Assembly (NCBI GenBank): GCA_019352875.1 | Contig: JAAAFW010000006.1 | Span: forward strand, 1,332,284 to 1,396,283 | DNA from: Pedobacter cryoconitis | GTDB taxonomy: Bacteria; Bacteroidota; Bacteroidia; Sphingobacteriales; Sphingobacteriaceae | DNA: 64,000 bases | Direction of reading: 5' to 3' | Part shown: in pieces, positions 52,891 through 59,896 of the stretch | Numbering within the stretch: position 1 is the stretch's first letter | Layout of the letters: every line of letters begins with the position of its first letter | Translations under genes and position numbers: made by a program | The notes under the pieces: generated by a model | Databases searched by the model: none | Told to the model about the DNA's origin: nothing | What the model saw: only the letters and a program-made list of their open reading frames with translations

Positions 52891-53550
52891 CTATAGATCA
52901 GCTAAAATACTTGCTTTTTTGGCTTCGTATTCTTCCTGGGTGATCAGTTGTTTATCGTAAAGTGTTTTGAGTTTACGGAGTTTCAGCGTGGTTTCATCTT
53001 CTGGTTCCGGAGTAGGTTCAGGAGCTGGTATATAAACTACGGGTTCAGGTTCCGGAATACTTTCCTGTACTGGAACTTCTGTGATGACTAGCGGTTGCTG
53101 TGATTGCTGCTGCTGCCCGGCAGCACGCCTTTCTTCCAGTTCTGCATTTCGCTGCTGCTCTTTAAAAGCCTCCAACTGCTCATAAGCGGCTTGATAAAGT
53201 TTACGTGCCTGTACTTTTGGAATGTATTCTGTAATGATATTCTCTCCATGCTGCGGTACACAGATGAATTTAGAACCGAACAGTTCTTCTTTAAAGGACA
53301 CTTCTTTGATGCTTTTCCAAGAAATATCCTTGAAATTCATAGTGATACCGAAATTAGCCGGCTCACAATAAAAAATCCTCTTATTACTCACTACGATACA
53401 GTCCGGAAGCAGGTTTACTGCTGGTTTTTTCTGTACAGCCAGATAAAGAAGTTCTTCGCCGGAAACCAGCATGTCACTCAGTTTGCCTAATACCTTTTCA
53501 ACAGCTTTAGGATCTTGTTCATCATTTAAAAATCTTTCGGTTATATTCAT
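52891..53550 (-). CDS. PH-domain and SHOCT-domain protein
   Basis: 219 residues, ATG at 53550. A bacterial PH-like (YokE/bPH) domain covers about 25-120 (LLPDCIVVSNKRIFYCEPANFGITMNFKDISWKSIKEVSF), followed by a Gln-rich and Pro/Glu-rich linker (140-190, with QQQQSQQ and EPEPVVYIPAPEPTPEPEDE) and a C-terminal SHOCT helix pair (LRKLKTLYDKQLITQEEYEAKKASILADL). SHOCT domains are thought to mediate oligomerisation or binding. No membrane helix. First gene ahead of lnt. Function unknown. Confidence 0.82.
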   Translation of the reverse strand: MNITERFLNDEQDPKAVEKVLGKLSDMLVSGEELLYLAVQKKPAVNLLPDCIVVSNKRIFYCEPANFGITMNFKDISWKSIKEVSFKEELFGSKFICVPQHGENIITEYIPKVQARKLYQAAYEQLEAFKEQQRNAELEERRAAGQQQQSQQPLVITEVPVQESIPEPEPVVYIPAPEPTPEPEDETTLKLRKLKTLYDKQLITQEEYEAKKASILADL

Positions 53551-53629
53551 TTTATACCTTTTTAATCTGTTTATGCTCCTGATTGAAATTTGATTCTTGA
53601 GGCAGCTTTCTGCAAAACATTGCGGGATC

Positions 53630-54382
53630 TTAATCTTCCTCTTCTTCTTCTTCTTCGGGCTGGTCTTTACGGTAGCTTCGTTTCTCTTTTTTCTGAGGCT
53701 CCCTGCCAGCTACACAAATTACGAATTCACCCTTTAAAATATTGTTTTCGAAATGTGATTTTATTTCAAGAACCGTACCTCTTACTGTTTCTTCGTACAT
53801 TTTTGTTAACTCCCGGCTTACAGAAGCCTGGCGGTCTTCACCGAAGTAGGTGCAGAATTCTTCCAGTGTCTTCAGCAGGCGGTGCGGGCTCTCATATAAA
53901 ATAATAGTTCTTTCTTCTGAAGCGAGTTTAGTCAGTTTGGTCTGCCGTCCTTTTTTAACCGGAAGAAAACCTTCAAAAACAAAGGCGTCAGTCGGCAGGC
54001 CGGAATTAACCAGTGCCGGGACGAATGCTGTCGCGCCAGGCAGACATTCTATAGGTAAATCGTGCTTGAGAACTTCCCGTACAAGGAAAAAACCCGGGTC
54101 AGAAATAGCTGGTGTTCCTGCATCTGAGATCAGTGCAACTTGTTTGCCTTCCTTCAGAAAGCGTATAATTTCAGCAGTAGCCTGGTGTTCATTATGCTGA
54201 TGGTGGGAATAGGCTTTCTTGTCTATTCCGAAATGTTTTAGCAGTGGTGCGCTTGTCCTGGTGTCTTCTGCCAGGATCACATCAGCTTCTTTCAGAATAC
54301 GTATTGCTCTGAATGTCATGTCTTCCAGGTTCCCGATCGGTGTCGGTACCAGAAATAGTTTGCCGCCTGTGGTATTCTCCAA
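53630..54382 (-). CDS. rsmI: 16S rRNA (cytidine1402-2'-O)-methyltransferase
   Basis: 250 residues from a TTG at 54382, since no ATG gives the expected N-terminus. The tetrapyrrole methylase fold is clear: LFLVPTPIGNLEDMTFRAIRILKEADVILAEDTRTSAPLLKHFGI, ALISDAGTPAISDPGF and TIILYESPHRLLKTLEEF are signatures of RsmI. It uses SAM to 2'-O-methylate C1402 in the decoding centre. The C-terminal tail (about 228-250) is a run of Lys, Arg and Glu, including EEEEEEED, and is probably disordered. Confidence 0.93.
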   Translation of the reverse strand: MENTTGGKLFLVPTPIGNLEDMTFRAIRILKEADVILAEDTRTSAPLLKHFGIDKKAYSHHQHNEHQATAEIIRFLKEGKQVALISDAGTPAISDPGFFLVREVLKHDLPIECLPGATAFVPALVNSGLPTDAFVFEGFLPVKKGRQTKLTKLASEERTIILYESPHRLLKTLEEFCTYFGEDRQASVSRELTKMYEETVRGTVLEIKSHFENNILKGEFVICVAGREPQKKEKRSYRKDQPEEEEEEED

Positions 54383-54389
54383 AACTTGT

Positions 54390-54397
54390 TATATTTG
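54390..54397 (+). promoter_or_regulatory. Bacteroidota -7 box of serS
   Basis: TATATTTG, exact match, 17 nt before the serS ATG, with TTG eight bases further upstream than a strict -33. Confidence 0.5.
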
Positions 54398-54414
54398 CTG
54401 AAAAAAAATAAATA

Positions 54415-55686
54415 ATGCTGCAAGTTAACTATATCCGCGAAAATAGAGAGAAAGTTTTAGAACGCTTAAGCGTGCGTAATTTCAAACAGCCAGAGCTGGT
54501 TGATGAAATTATCAGAATTGATGAAGAACGCAGACAAACTCAAACTTCGCTGGATAACCTGTCTGCCATTGCAAATTCAAGTGCCAAACAAATTGGTGAA
54601 CTGATGCGTAATGGTAAGAAAGAGGAGGCGGAAGCGATTAAACAAACTACATCAGCCAATAAAGAGCAGATTAAACAGCTGTCAGAGCAATTGGCAGCTG
54701 CCGAACAGCAGTTGCATCAGGCACTGGTTCAGTTACCTAATCTTCCTGCTGAAGCTGTACCTTCGGGTATTACTCCTGAAGAGAATGAAGTGGTTTACAC
54801 ACATGGAAGCCCTGCTGTATTACATGAAGGTGCTGTTCCGCACTGGGAACTGACGGCCAAATATGATATTATAGATTTTGAACTCGGTACTAAAATTGCC
54901 GGCGCAGGATTCCCGGTCTATAAAGGAAAAGGAGCACGTCTGCAAAGAGCGCTGATTAATTTCTTTCTGGACCGCGCGACCGAAAGCGGATACCGCGAAA
55001 TGCAGGTGCCTTTAATGGTAAACGAAGCTTCTGGTTTTGGAACCGGACAATTGCCGGATAAAGAAGGGCAGATGTATCACGTAACTGAAGATAACCTGTA
55101 TCTGATTCCTACAGCAGAGGTTCCTGTAACCAATCTGTACAGAGACGTTATTCTTAAAGAGGAAGATCTGCCAGTTAAAAACACAGCTTATACGCCTTGT
55201 TTCCGCAGAGAGGCCGGTTCTTATGGCGCACATGTGCGCGGATTGAACAGGCTGCACCAGTTTGATAAGGTGGAGTTGGTTCAAATCGTTCACCCTGAGC
55301 AGTCTTATGCTGTATTGGAAGAGATGAGCCTGTATGTGCAATCTTTGCTAAAGGACCTTGGACTTCATTACCGTGTATTGCGTCTTTGTGGTGGTGATAT
55401 GGGCTTTACTTCTGCCATGACTTATGATATGGAGGTTTGGAGCGCTGCGCAGCAACGATGGCTGGAGGTTTCTTCAGTATCTAATTTTGAGACTTATCAG
55501 ACCAACAGACTTAAGTTAAGATATAAAGGACATACCGGTAAAACTCAATTGGCACACACGCTTAACGGAAGTGCATTGGCTTTACCACGTATCGTCGCCG
55601 CTATTCTGGAAAACTGCCAGACGCCGGAAGGTATCGTCCTGCCGGAAGTATTAGCTGCTTACACAGGATTCGATAGAATTGATTAA
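54415..55686 (+). CDS. serS: Seryl-tRNA synthetase
   Basis: 423 residues, ATG at 54415. An N-terminal coiled-coil arm (about 25-105, RRQTQTSLDNLSAIANSSAKQIGEL) binds the long variable arm of tRNA-Ser. The catalytic domain has class II motif 2 (TPCFRREAGSYGAHVRGLNRLHQFDKVELV) and motif 3 (LNGSALALPRIVAAILEN), plus ISSVSNFETYQTNRLKLRY. It charges tRNA-Ser and, in selenocysteine users, tRNA-Sec. Complete. Confidence 0.96.
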   Translation: MLQVNYIRENREKVLERLSVRNFKQPELVDEIIRIDEERRQTQTSLDNLSAIANSSAKQIGELMRNGKKEEAEAIKQTTSANKEQIKQLSEQLAAAEQQLHQALVQLPNLPAEAVPSGITPEENEVVYTHGSPAVLHEGAVPHWELTAKYDIIDFELGTKIAGAGFPVYKGKGARLQRALINFFLDRATESGYREMQVPLMVNEASGFGTGQLPDKEGQMYHVTEDNLYLIPTAEVPVTNLYRDVILKEEDLPVKNTAYTPCFRREAGSYGAHVRGLNRLHQFDKVELVQIVHPEQSYAVLEEMSLYVQSLLKDLGLHYRVLRLCGGDMGFTSAMTYDMEVWSAAQQRWLEVSSVSNFETYQTNRLKLRYKGHTGKTQLAHTLNGSALALPRIVAAILENCQTPEGIVLPEVLAAYTGFDRID

Positions 55687-55703
55687 TAATCATTCCTAAT
55701 TTG

Positions 55704-55737
55704 AAGGGCATTCATTTTTTGTGAATGCCCTTTTTTT
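55704..55737. terminator. Bidirectional terminator between serS and the serine hydrolase gene
   Basis: AAGGGCATTCA and TGAATGCCCTT stem plus a T run; it slightly overlaps the last codon of the converging gene. Confidence 0.85.
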
Positions 55738-56908
55738 ATTTGGAGAATGCCAGCTTTCCGGTATTGCCGAAGCGTTCTGCGGATTGCGAATAGACACCTT
55801 TTTTGAAAAAAGCTTCGAGCTTTTCATTGAATTCTCCACCGTGGTTGGAATTGGCAAAAAATACATATCCGTCTTTACGTTCTATATTTATCCGGTAATA
55901 GGACTGAAAATTTCCATTATTCCCGCGATGATTATTATCTGGTGTTGTTAAACCAGGTCTCATAGAGATACCAAGTCCCCAACCTGTATCTCCATCATTT
56001 TTTGCAGTATCAGAAAGTACAACCTGCACTTTAAAGAATTCCTCCATGCTTTTGCGGGAGAGGCCCGAATCATTCATCAGTGCTGCCAGGAATTTGGCGT
56101 AAGTGATAGCTTCTGTGTGCAGACCTCCTGCCGGACCAAACCAGGTAGAGTCCTGCCCGGCTATAGAGCCTGGCCACTTATCACGTGCCTTTCCGTCGAT
56201 GTAGCCAGTCACTTTATGTTTGGCAATAAACCGGTTGGTGCTAAACCAGGCATAAGATAAGCCCATAGGTATTGAAACCTCGCGCTGGAATAGCTGATCC
56301 AGTGTCTGCAGGTTGTTTTTAGTCAGGTGTGCAATGACTTTACCCAGGTAATAATAGCCTTCACCGGAATAGGAAAACTCAGTTCCCGGTTTAAAATTTA
56401 AATACAAGTCCCCTTTTGGGATATTTCTACTGCTATCTGCAAAATCGCTGGTCCGCCAGTTTGGAAATCCGGAGGTATGGCTCAATACCATACGTGCCGT
56501 GATTAATTTATAACGTTCGTCCTGTGCAATATCGGGGTAAGGCAGGTAGGTGTATAGCGGTGTATCCAGACTCAAAATACCCTTGTCTACGAGTCTAAGT
56601 ACAAAATAGGTGAACATGGTTTTGGATAACGACGCTGCCTCAAAAATGGATGATTTGTTTACCGGTGCATGTGTAGCTAGATTGGCGATACCAATTGCAC
56701 GGTGAAATACAATTTTCCCATCATTGATTACCGCTATAGATAAGCCAGGCACTGCGCCGGAGTCTATTTGTTGTTTCAGGAATTCATCCATTGCTTTCTC
56801 TGAGACATAGGTGCCGTTTAACGTTCTGATCTGCGTGTATGCATTTGTCCATAGTAAGAACAAAAGGATCAACGTAAGTCCTGTTCTAATCATTGCTGAC
56901 GTTTTCAT
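55736..56908 (-). CDS. Beta-lactamase class C-like serine hydrolase
   Basis: 390 residues, ATG at 56908. Signal peptide to about residue 25 (LLFLLWTNAYTQ). The penicillin-binding fold is indicated by SxxK in AASLSKTMF (Ser93, Lys96), a Tyr in EFSYSGEGYYYLG near 175 and a C-terminal strand with NHRGNNGNFQSYY in place of the usual HTG/KTG. The final EKLEAFFKKGVY tail is simple. The family includes peptidases, esterases and a few beta-lactamases; the substrate is not clear. It overlaps the preceding NTF2-like gene by 23 bp, so both belong to one operon with a probable sigma-54 control region. Confidence 0.85.
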   Translation of the reverse strand: MKTSAMIRTGLTLILLFLLWTNAYTQIRTLNGTYVSEKAMDEFLKQQIDSGAVPGLSIAVINDGKIVFHRAIGIANLATHAPVNKSSIFEAASLSKTMFTYFVLRLVDKGILSLDTPLYTYLPYPDIAQDERYKLITARMVLSHTSGFPNWRTSDFADSSRNIPKGDLYLNFKPGTEFSYSGEGYYYLGKVIAHLTKNNLQTLDQLFQREVSIPMGLSYAWFSTNRFIAKHKVTGYIDGKARDKWPGSIAGQDSTWFGPAGGLHTEAITYAKFLAALMNDSGLSRKSMEEFFKVQVVLSDTAKNDGDTGWGLGISMRPGLTTPDNNHRGNNGNFQSYYRINIERKDGYVFFANSNHGGEFNEKLEAFFKKGVYSQSAERFGNTGKLAFSK

Positions 56909-57374
56909 GGCCGTAACTGATTACCCGGGCAAGCTTCCACAGACCGTCTTTAAATTCCCACACCTGTACGAATTTGTACGTACCGCTAATTTTTTCCTCT
57001 TGTCCCTTATTGGTATGGTAAAAACGGTGTGTACCAATTTCTACGGCTCCATATCCTTTCAGCGGATGTACCTCAAGACTGCTTTTTATAAGCTCACGGC
57101 GAATGTGGTTACCTCTTTCACACATTTCTTTAATTGATAACATTTCATTGGCTGCCCCTTTTGTAAAGCCACCCAGATCATGGTAGAATTCCAGGTCGTC
57201 TTTTATAAACTTCCGGTAGGTAGTACTGTCACAATTATTGAAGGCCTGGAACATCAGGCTGTCTGCTTTGAAAATTTCCTGATATAAAGGAGTTTCTGCA
57301 GTTTTGTTCTGTTGAGAAAAGCCTGCGTGTGCGCAAAGCATCAATAGGCCAAGCATAATAGTTTTACGGATCAT
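56886..57374 (-). CDS. NTF2-like (DUF4440) exported protein
   Basis: 162 residues, ATG at 57374. Signal peptide ending in HAGFSQQ (about residue 20). The rest is a single NTF2-like cone domain: YQEIFKADSLMFQAFNNCDSTTYRKFIKDDLEFYHDLGGFTKG, then YKFVQVWEFKDGLWKLARVISYGHE, typical DUF4440 features with the DL.FYHD and W-kv-V.sY blocks. A small-molecule binding or enzyme role is possible; none is proven. First gene of the operon with the serine hydrolase. Upstream are a 16-bp motif and a -24/-12-like element. Confidence 0.82.
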   Translation of the reverse strand: MIRKTIMLGLLMLCAHAGFSQQNKTAETPLYQEIFKADSLMFQAFNNCDSTTYRKFIKDDLEFYHDLGGFTKGAANEMLSIKEMCERGNHIRRELIKSSLEVHPLKGYGAVEIGTHRFYHTNKGQEEKISGTYKFVQVWEFKDGLWKLARVISYGHENVSND

Positions 57375-57408
57375 CGTTGATAGATTTTTGTAATGTTTGA
57401 TGAGCGTA

Positions 57409-57425
57409 TGCCAATCTGGATGCCA
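57409..57425 (-). promoter_or_regulatory. Sigma-54-like element of the NTF2-serine hydrolase operon
   Basis: TGGCATCCAGATTGGCA on the minus strand, ahead of an 18-nt leader. GG and GC are 11 rather than 10 bases apart, one base more than a textbook sigma-54 promoter allows. The position of the downstream TGGCA relative to the enhancer-like site equals that at the FtsX permease. Confidence 0.4.
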
Positions 57426-57476
57426 TGACGCGGTGGCGTCTCTAATGATATTTAAAGGGCTATTTCTTGTTTATAG

Positions 57477-57492
57477 TGTTCATTAACGAACA
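57477..57492. promoter_or_regulatory. Candidate enhancer site TGTTCATTAACGAACA (second copy)
   Basis: The same 16-mer as at 21312-21327, centred 74.5 bp from the cytosine of the -12-like element and about 103 bp before the start codon of the NTF2-like gene. Chance repetition of an exact 16-mer with matching geometry is unlikely. Confidence 0.6.
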
Positions 57493-57533
57493 GTCGGTTG
57501 TACGGTAATATGTTTGAAAATGGTGGCAAATAG

Positions 57534-57563
57534 AAAAGGCGTCCATTTTGATGAACGCCTTTT
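57534..57563 (-). terminator. Terminator of the small coiled-coil protein gene
   Basis: AAAAGGCGT and ACGCCTTTT stem, 22 bp past the stop at 57585. Confidence 0.75.
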
Positions 57564-57584
57564 CTTATGAGTTTTTGATGAGTC

Positions 57585-57893
57585 TTACAGAACCAGGATC
57601 AGTACTAAGATGATAATGATAATAGCACCTACGGAAAGATAAACGCCTCCGCCTAAAGCACGTGCCTGATGTTTCATTTCCTTCAGTTCTTTACGGAGTT
57701 CTTTTTTCTCAGCTCTGGAAAGATTAGACTTATCCATGGATTTAATTTCTTCCACACGATTTGTAATTCTTTCTAATTGTGCCTTCTGTTCAACGGTCAT
57801 TTCTACCTTATCTTTGGTAGTCGCAGCAGAAACCGTGTTGACACTGATACCTAACATGAAAATCAGTGTAAGGGAGTAAATTAATTTTTTCAT
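57585..57893 (-). CDS. Small exported coiled-coil protein with C-terminal membrane anchor
   Basis: 102 residues, ATG at 57893. Signal peptide ending VSAATTK (about residue 24), a charged coiled coil (30-75, MTVEQKAQLERITNRVEEIKSMDKSNLSRAEKKELRKELKEMKHQ), then GGGVYLSVGAIIIIILVLILVL, a C-terminal membrane helix with no tail. The topology would place the coil in the periplasm, anchored to the inner membrane. I know of many similar short proteins in Bacteroidota, none with a clear role. Confidence 0.7.
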   Translation of the reverse strand: MKKLIYSLTLIFMLGISVNTVSAATTKDKVEMTVEQKAQLERITNRVEEIKSMDKSNLSRAEKKELRKELKEMKHQARALGGGVYLSVGAIIIIILVLILVL

Positions 57894-57937
57894 AGTTCTA
57901 AATTTTTGAATTGAGATGATTGATATCTCTGGATAAC

Positions 57938-57971
57938 AAAAAACCTACCAATTTACTGGTAGGTTCTTTTT
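57938..57971 (-). terminator. Terminator of the SIMPL gene
   Basis: AACCTACCA and TGGTAGGTT stem, A/T flanks, about 97 bp after the SIMPL stop and before the small coiled-coil gene. Confidence 0.7.
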
Positions 57972-58067
57972 AAAGGCGATAAACAGTCTTTTTCAATCAT
58001 TATACTCATTCTCTTGTTCCTGCACTCCTGGTTTTATCTGAACAGGAGGTGTAGCTTAGAATAGGCA

Positions 58068-58775
58068 TTATTTAATTTCGAATACAGTATTCATCTGGTA
58101 GTTTAATTTGATTTTTTTGAAATCAATATCAGGAGATACCATTCCGCCAGACGAATCTTCTGCCATTGATTTCATCATCATTGGGCTTGAACGGTAGTTC
58201 ATCTGTGGGAATGACTCATTATTGATCTCCTGAATGTCCAACGGCGCACCAAGTTGAGAACCTATTGCTTCTACCAGGTATTGTGCTTTTTCTTTAGCAT
58301 TCTGCAATGCCTTGATTTTCAATTCTTTTTTCAATGCTTCTATTTTAGAGTAATCGAAGCTTTCAATGTTAGTATAGGCAATTCCTTTTGGATCAATTGC
58401 TGCCATCAGCTGGTTCCATTTGTTCAGGTCAGTAACTTTCAGGCGGTATTGTTTGCTTACCAGAAAATCAGGGTTTTTCTTTTTCTCAGCGATAGTGTTA
58501 TAGCTGGATAAATTATTGATCATCAGGTTTTCTGATGGGATCCCTGCCTTCTGTACAGCATTAAAAAGCTGTGTTTCTAATTCGTTAATTTCCACCTTTT
58601 TCTTACTGTTTCCATCTTTAAGATATTCTTTAAGTGAGATACTCAGGTAAATAATATCGGGGGTAACTTCGGTCTCCGCAGTACCGTTAACAGAGATTTT
58701 TTTACGTAAATCGGCTTGCGCCATTGCATTGAAACTGAAAAGGGCAACGATAGCCAGGGTTAATAATTTTTTCAT
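58068..58775 (-). CDS. SIMPL domain (DUF541) exported protein
   Basis: 235 residues from the ATG at 58775, which begins a normal signal peptide (MKKLLTLAIVALFSFNAMAQ); an upstream in-frame start would add a tail that spoils it. Residues 22-235 match the SIMPL/DUF541 domain: ISVNGTAETEVTPDIIYLSISLKEY, the VQKAGIPSENLMINNLSSY block and ALKKELKIKALQNAKEKAQYLVEAIGSQLG. Proteins of this family (such as E. coli YggE) sit in the periplasm and are linked to oxidative stress tolerance. Weak sigma-54-like element upstream, with the -13 G missing. Confidence 0.87.
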   Translation of the reverse strand: MKKLLTLAIVALFSFNAMAQADLRKKISVNGTAETEVTPDIIYLSISLKEYLKDGNSKKKVEINELETQLFNAVQKAGIPSENLMINNLSSYNTIAEKKKNPDFLVSKQYRLKVTDLNKWNQLMAAIDPKGIAYTNIESFDYSKIEALKKELKIKALQNAKEKAQYLVEAIGSQLGAPLDIQEINNESFPQMNYRSSPMMMKSMAEDSSGGMVSPDIDFKKIKLNYQMNTVFEIK

Positions 58776-58849
58776 GATACTAATTTTTGTGTGTTTAATG
58801 AATAGATGTAAAAATCGTGCCGATTCCATAACACCAGATTTAAATTCAT

Positions 58850-58880
58850 AAAAAAAGCTATCCTACAGGAGGATAGCTTT
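58850..58880 (-). terminator. Terminator of the ileS-dksA-like-lspA operon
   Basis: AAAGCTATCC and GGATAGCTTT stem with a T run on the minus strand, 26 bp past lspA. Confidence 0.8.
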
Positions 58881-58905
58881 AAGTCTTTAAGCGTTTTTGG
58901 TTTGT

Positions 58906-59508
58906 TTAATCTTCCAGTAATTCGTTGTTAGGGCCAATTTCTTCTCTGACTTCCTCTTTGAAGTAAGTCTTTTGAAAAATCAGGATCGTAACAACACCGA
59001 TAAATATTGCTGAATCAGCGATATTGAATACCGGACGGAAAAAGATATATTCTTCACCTCCCCAGATTGGAACCCATTTAGGGAATACACCTTCCATTAA
59101 AGGGAAATAGAGCATGTCTACCACCCTTCCGTGGAACAGTGTAGCATAATCATAGATCTTGCCATAAAAGACAGAATCTATAATATTGCCTAATGCACCT
59201 GAAAAGATCAGTGCCACATTCAGGATAAGCCCTCTGTGATACTTATGTTTAATCATATAATGAAGCCCGTAACCAATACCAGCAACGGCTAAGATACGGA
59301 AGAGCGACAAGGCAAGTTTTCCGAACTCACCGCCAAACTCCATACCAAACGCCATACCGTTATTCTCCGTGAAATGGATAATAAACCAGTTGCCGAGAAT
59401 TTTATATTCCTGCCCGATAAACATATTGGTTTTAATCCAGGTCTTTGAAAGCTGATCAATTAAAACCACAAGTAATATCAGAAGTATCGGTTTAGTATAG
59501 CCTTTCAT
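58906..59508 (-). CDS. lspA: Lipoprotein signal peptidase (signal peptidase II)
   Basis: 200 residues, ATG at 59508, overlapping the stop of the dksA-like gene by one base. Four membrane helices and the two catalytic aspartates: GALGNIIDS (Asp111) and FNIADS (Asp165), with the conserved ENNGMAF near 48. Between the aspartates is a long insertion (about 130-160, with FPKWVPIWGGEEYIFF), making it longer than the roughly 165-residue E. coli enzyme; this is common in Bacteroidota. It cuts prolipoprotein signal peptides after lipidation and supports the SusD-type lipoproteins in this genome. Confidence 0.94.
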   Translation of the reverse strand: MKGYTKPILLILLVVLIDQLSKTWIKTNMFIGQEYKILGNWFIIHFTENNGMAFGMEFGGEFGKLALSLFRILAVAGIGYGLHYMIKHKYHRGLILNVALIFSGALGNIIDSVFYGKIYDYATLFHGRVVDMLYFPLMEGVFPKWVPIWGGEEYIFFRPVFNIADSAIFIGVVTILIFQKTYFKEEVREEIGPNNELLED

Positions 59509-59891
59509 TATGCTTGTTTCAATTTAGCTTCCATACTTAAAGTTGCATGCGGAACTGCACGTAATCTTTCTTTCTGAATCAGTTTACCGGTTTCGCGACA
59601 AATACCATAAGTTTTATTCTCGATGCGTACCAGTGCAGCTTCCAGATTCTCAATGAATTTTTTCTGACGGGCAGCAAGCTGGTTCAATTGTTCTTTCTCT
59701 AAAGTAGCAGATCCATCTTCAAGCGTTTTGTAAGTACCGGAAGTATCTTCGGTTCCATTGGAATTGGGGCTGCTTAAGGAATTGGTCAAAGACAAGAATT
59801 CTTCCCTCGCCATGCGTAGTTTTTCCTGGATCAATTCTTTGAACTCCTGAAGCTCCTGGTCTGAGTAGCGTGTTTTCGTTGGTTTTTCCAT
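59508..59891 (-). CDS. TraR/DksA-like protein lacking the zinc finger cysteines
   Basis: 127 residues, ATG at 59891. Coiled-coil N-terminus (about 5-50 and 70-95) and a C-terminal segment typical of DksA-type proteins: ALVRIENKTYGICRETGKLIQKERLRAVPHATLSMEAK. In the classical family two CxxC pairs bind zinc; here only one cysteine remains (GIC), its partner is Thr and the second pair is Ser/Ala. The fold may still be kept. DksA proteins bind RNA polymerase secondary channel with ppGpp. Set between ileS (5 bp) and lspA (1-base overlap). Confidence 0.85.
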   Translation of the reverse strand: MEKPTKTRYSDQELQEFKELIQEKLRMAREEFLSLTNSLSSPNSNGTEDTSGTYKTLEDGSATLEKEQLNQLAARQKKFIENLEAALVRIENKTYGICRETGKLIQKERLRAVPHATLSMEAKLKQA

Positions 59892-59896
59892 AGTAA

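Noticed and set aside
58807..58822. Sigma-54 promoter before the SIMPL gene (CGGCACG with TTACA on the minus strand)
   Set aside because: Spacing and leader length fit, but the nearly invariant G at -13 is A and no enhancer-like site is nearby.
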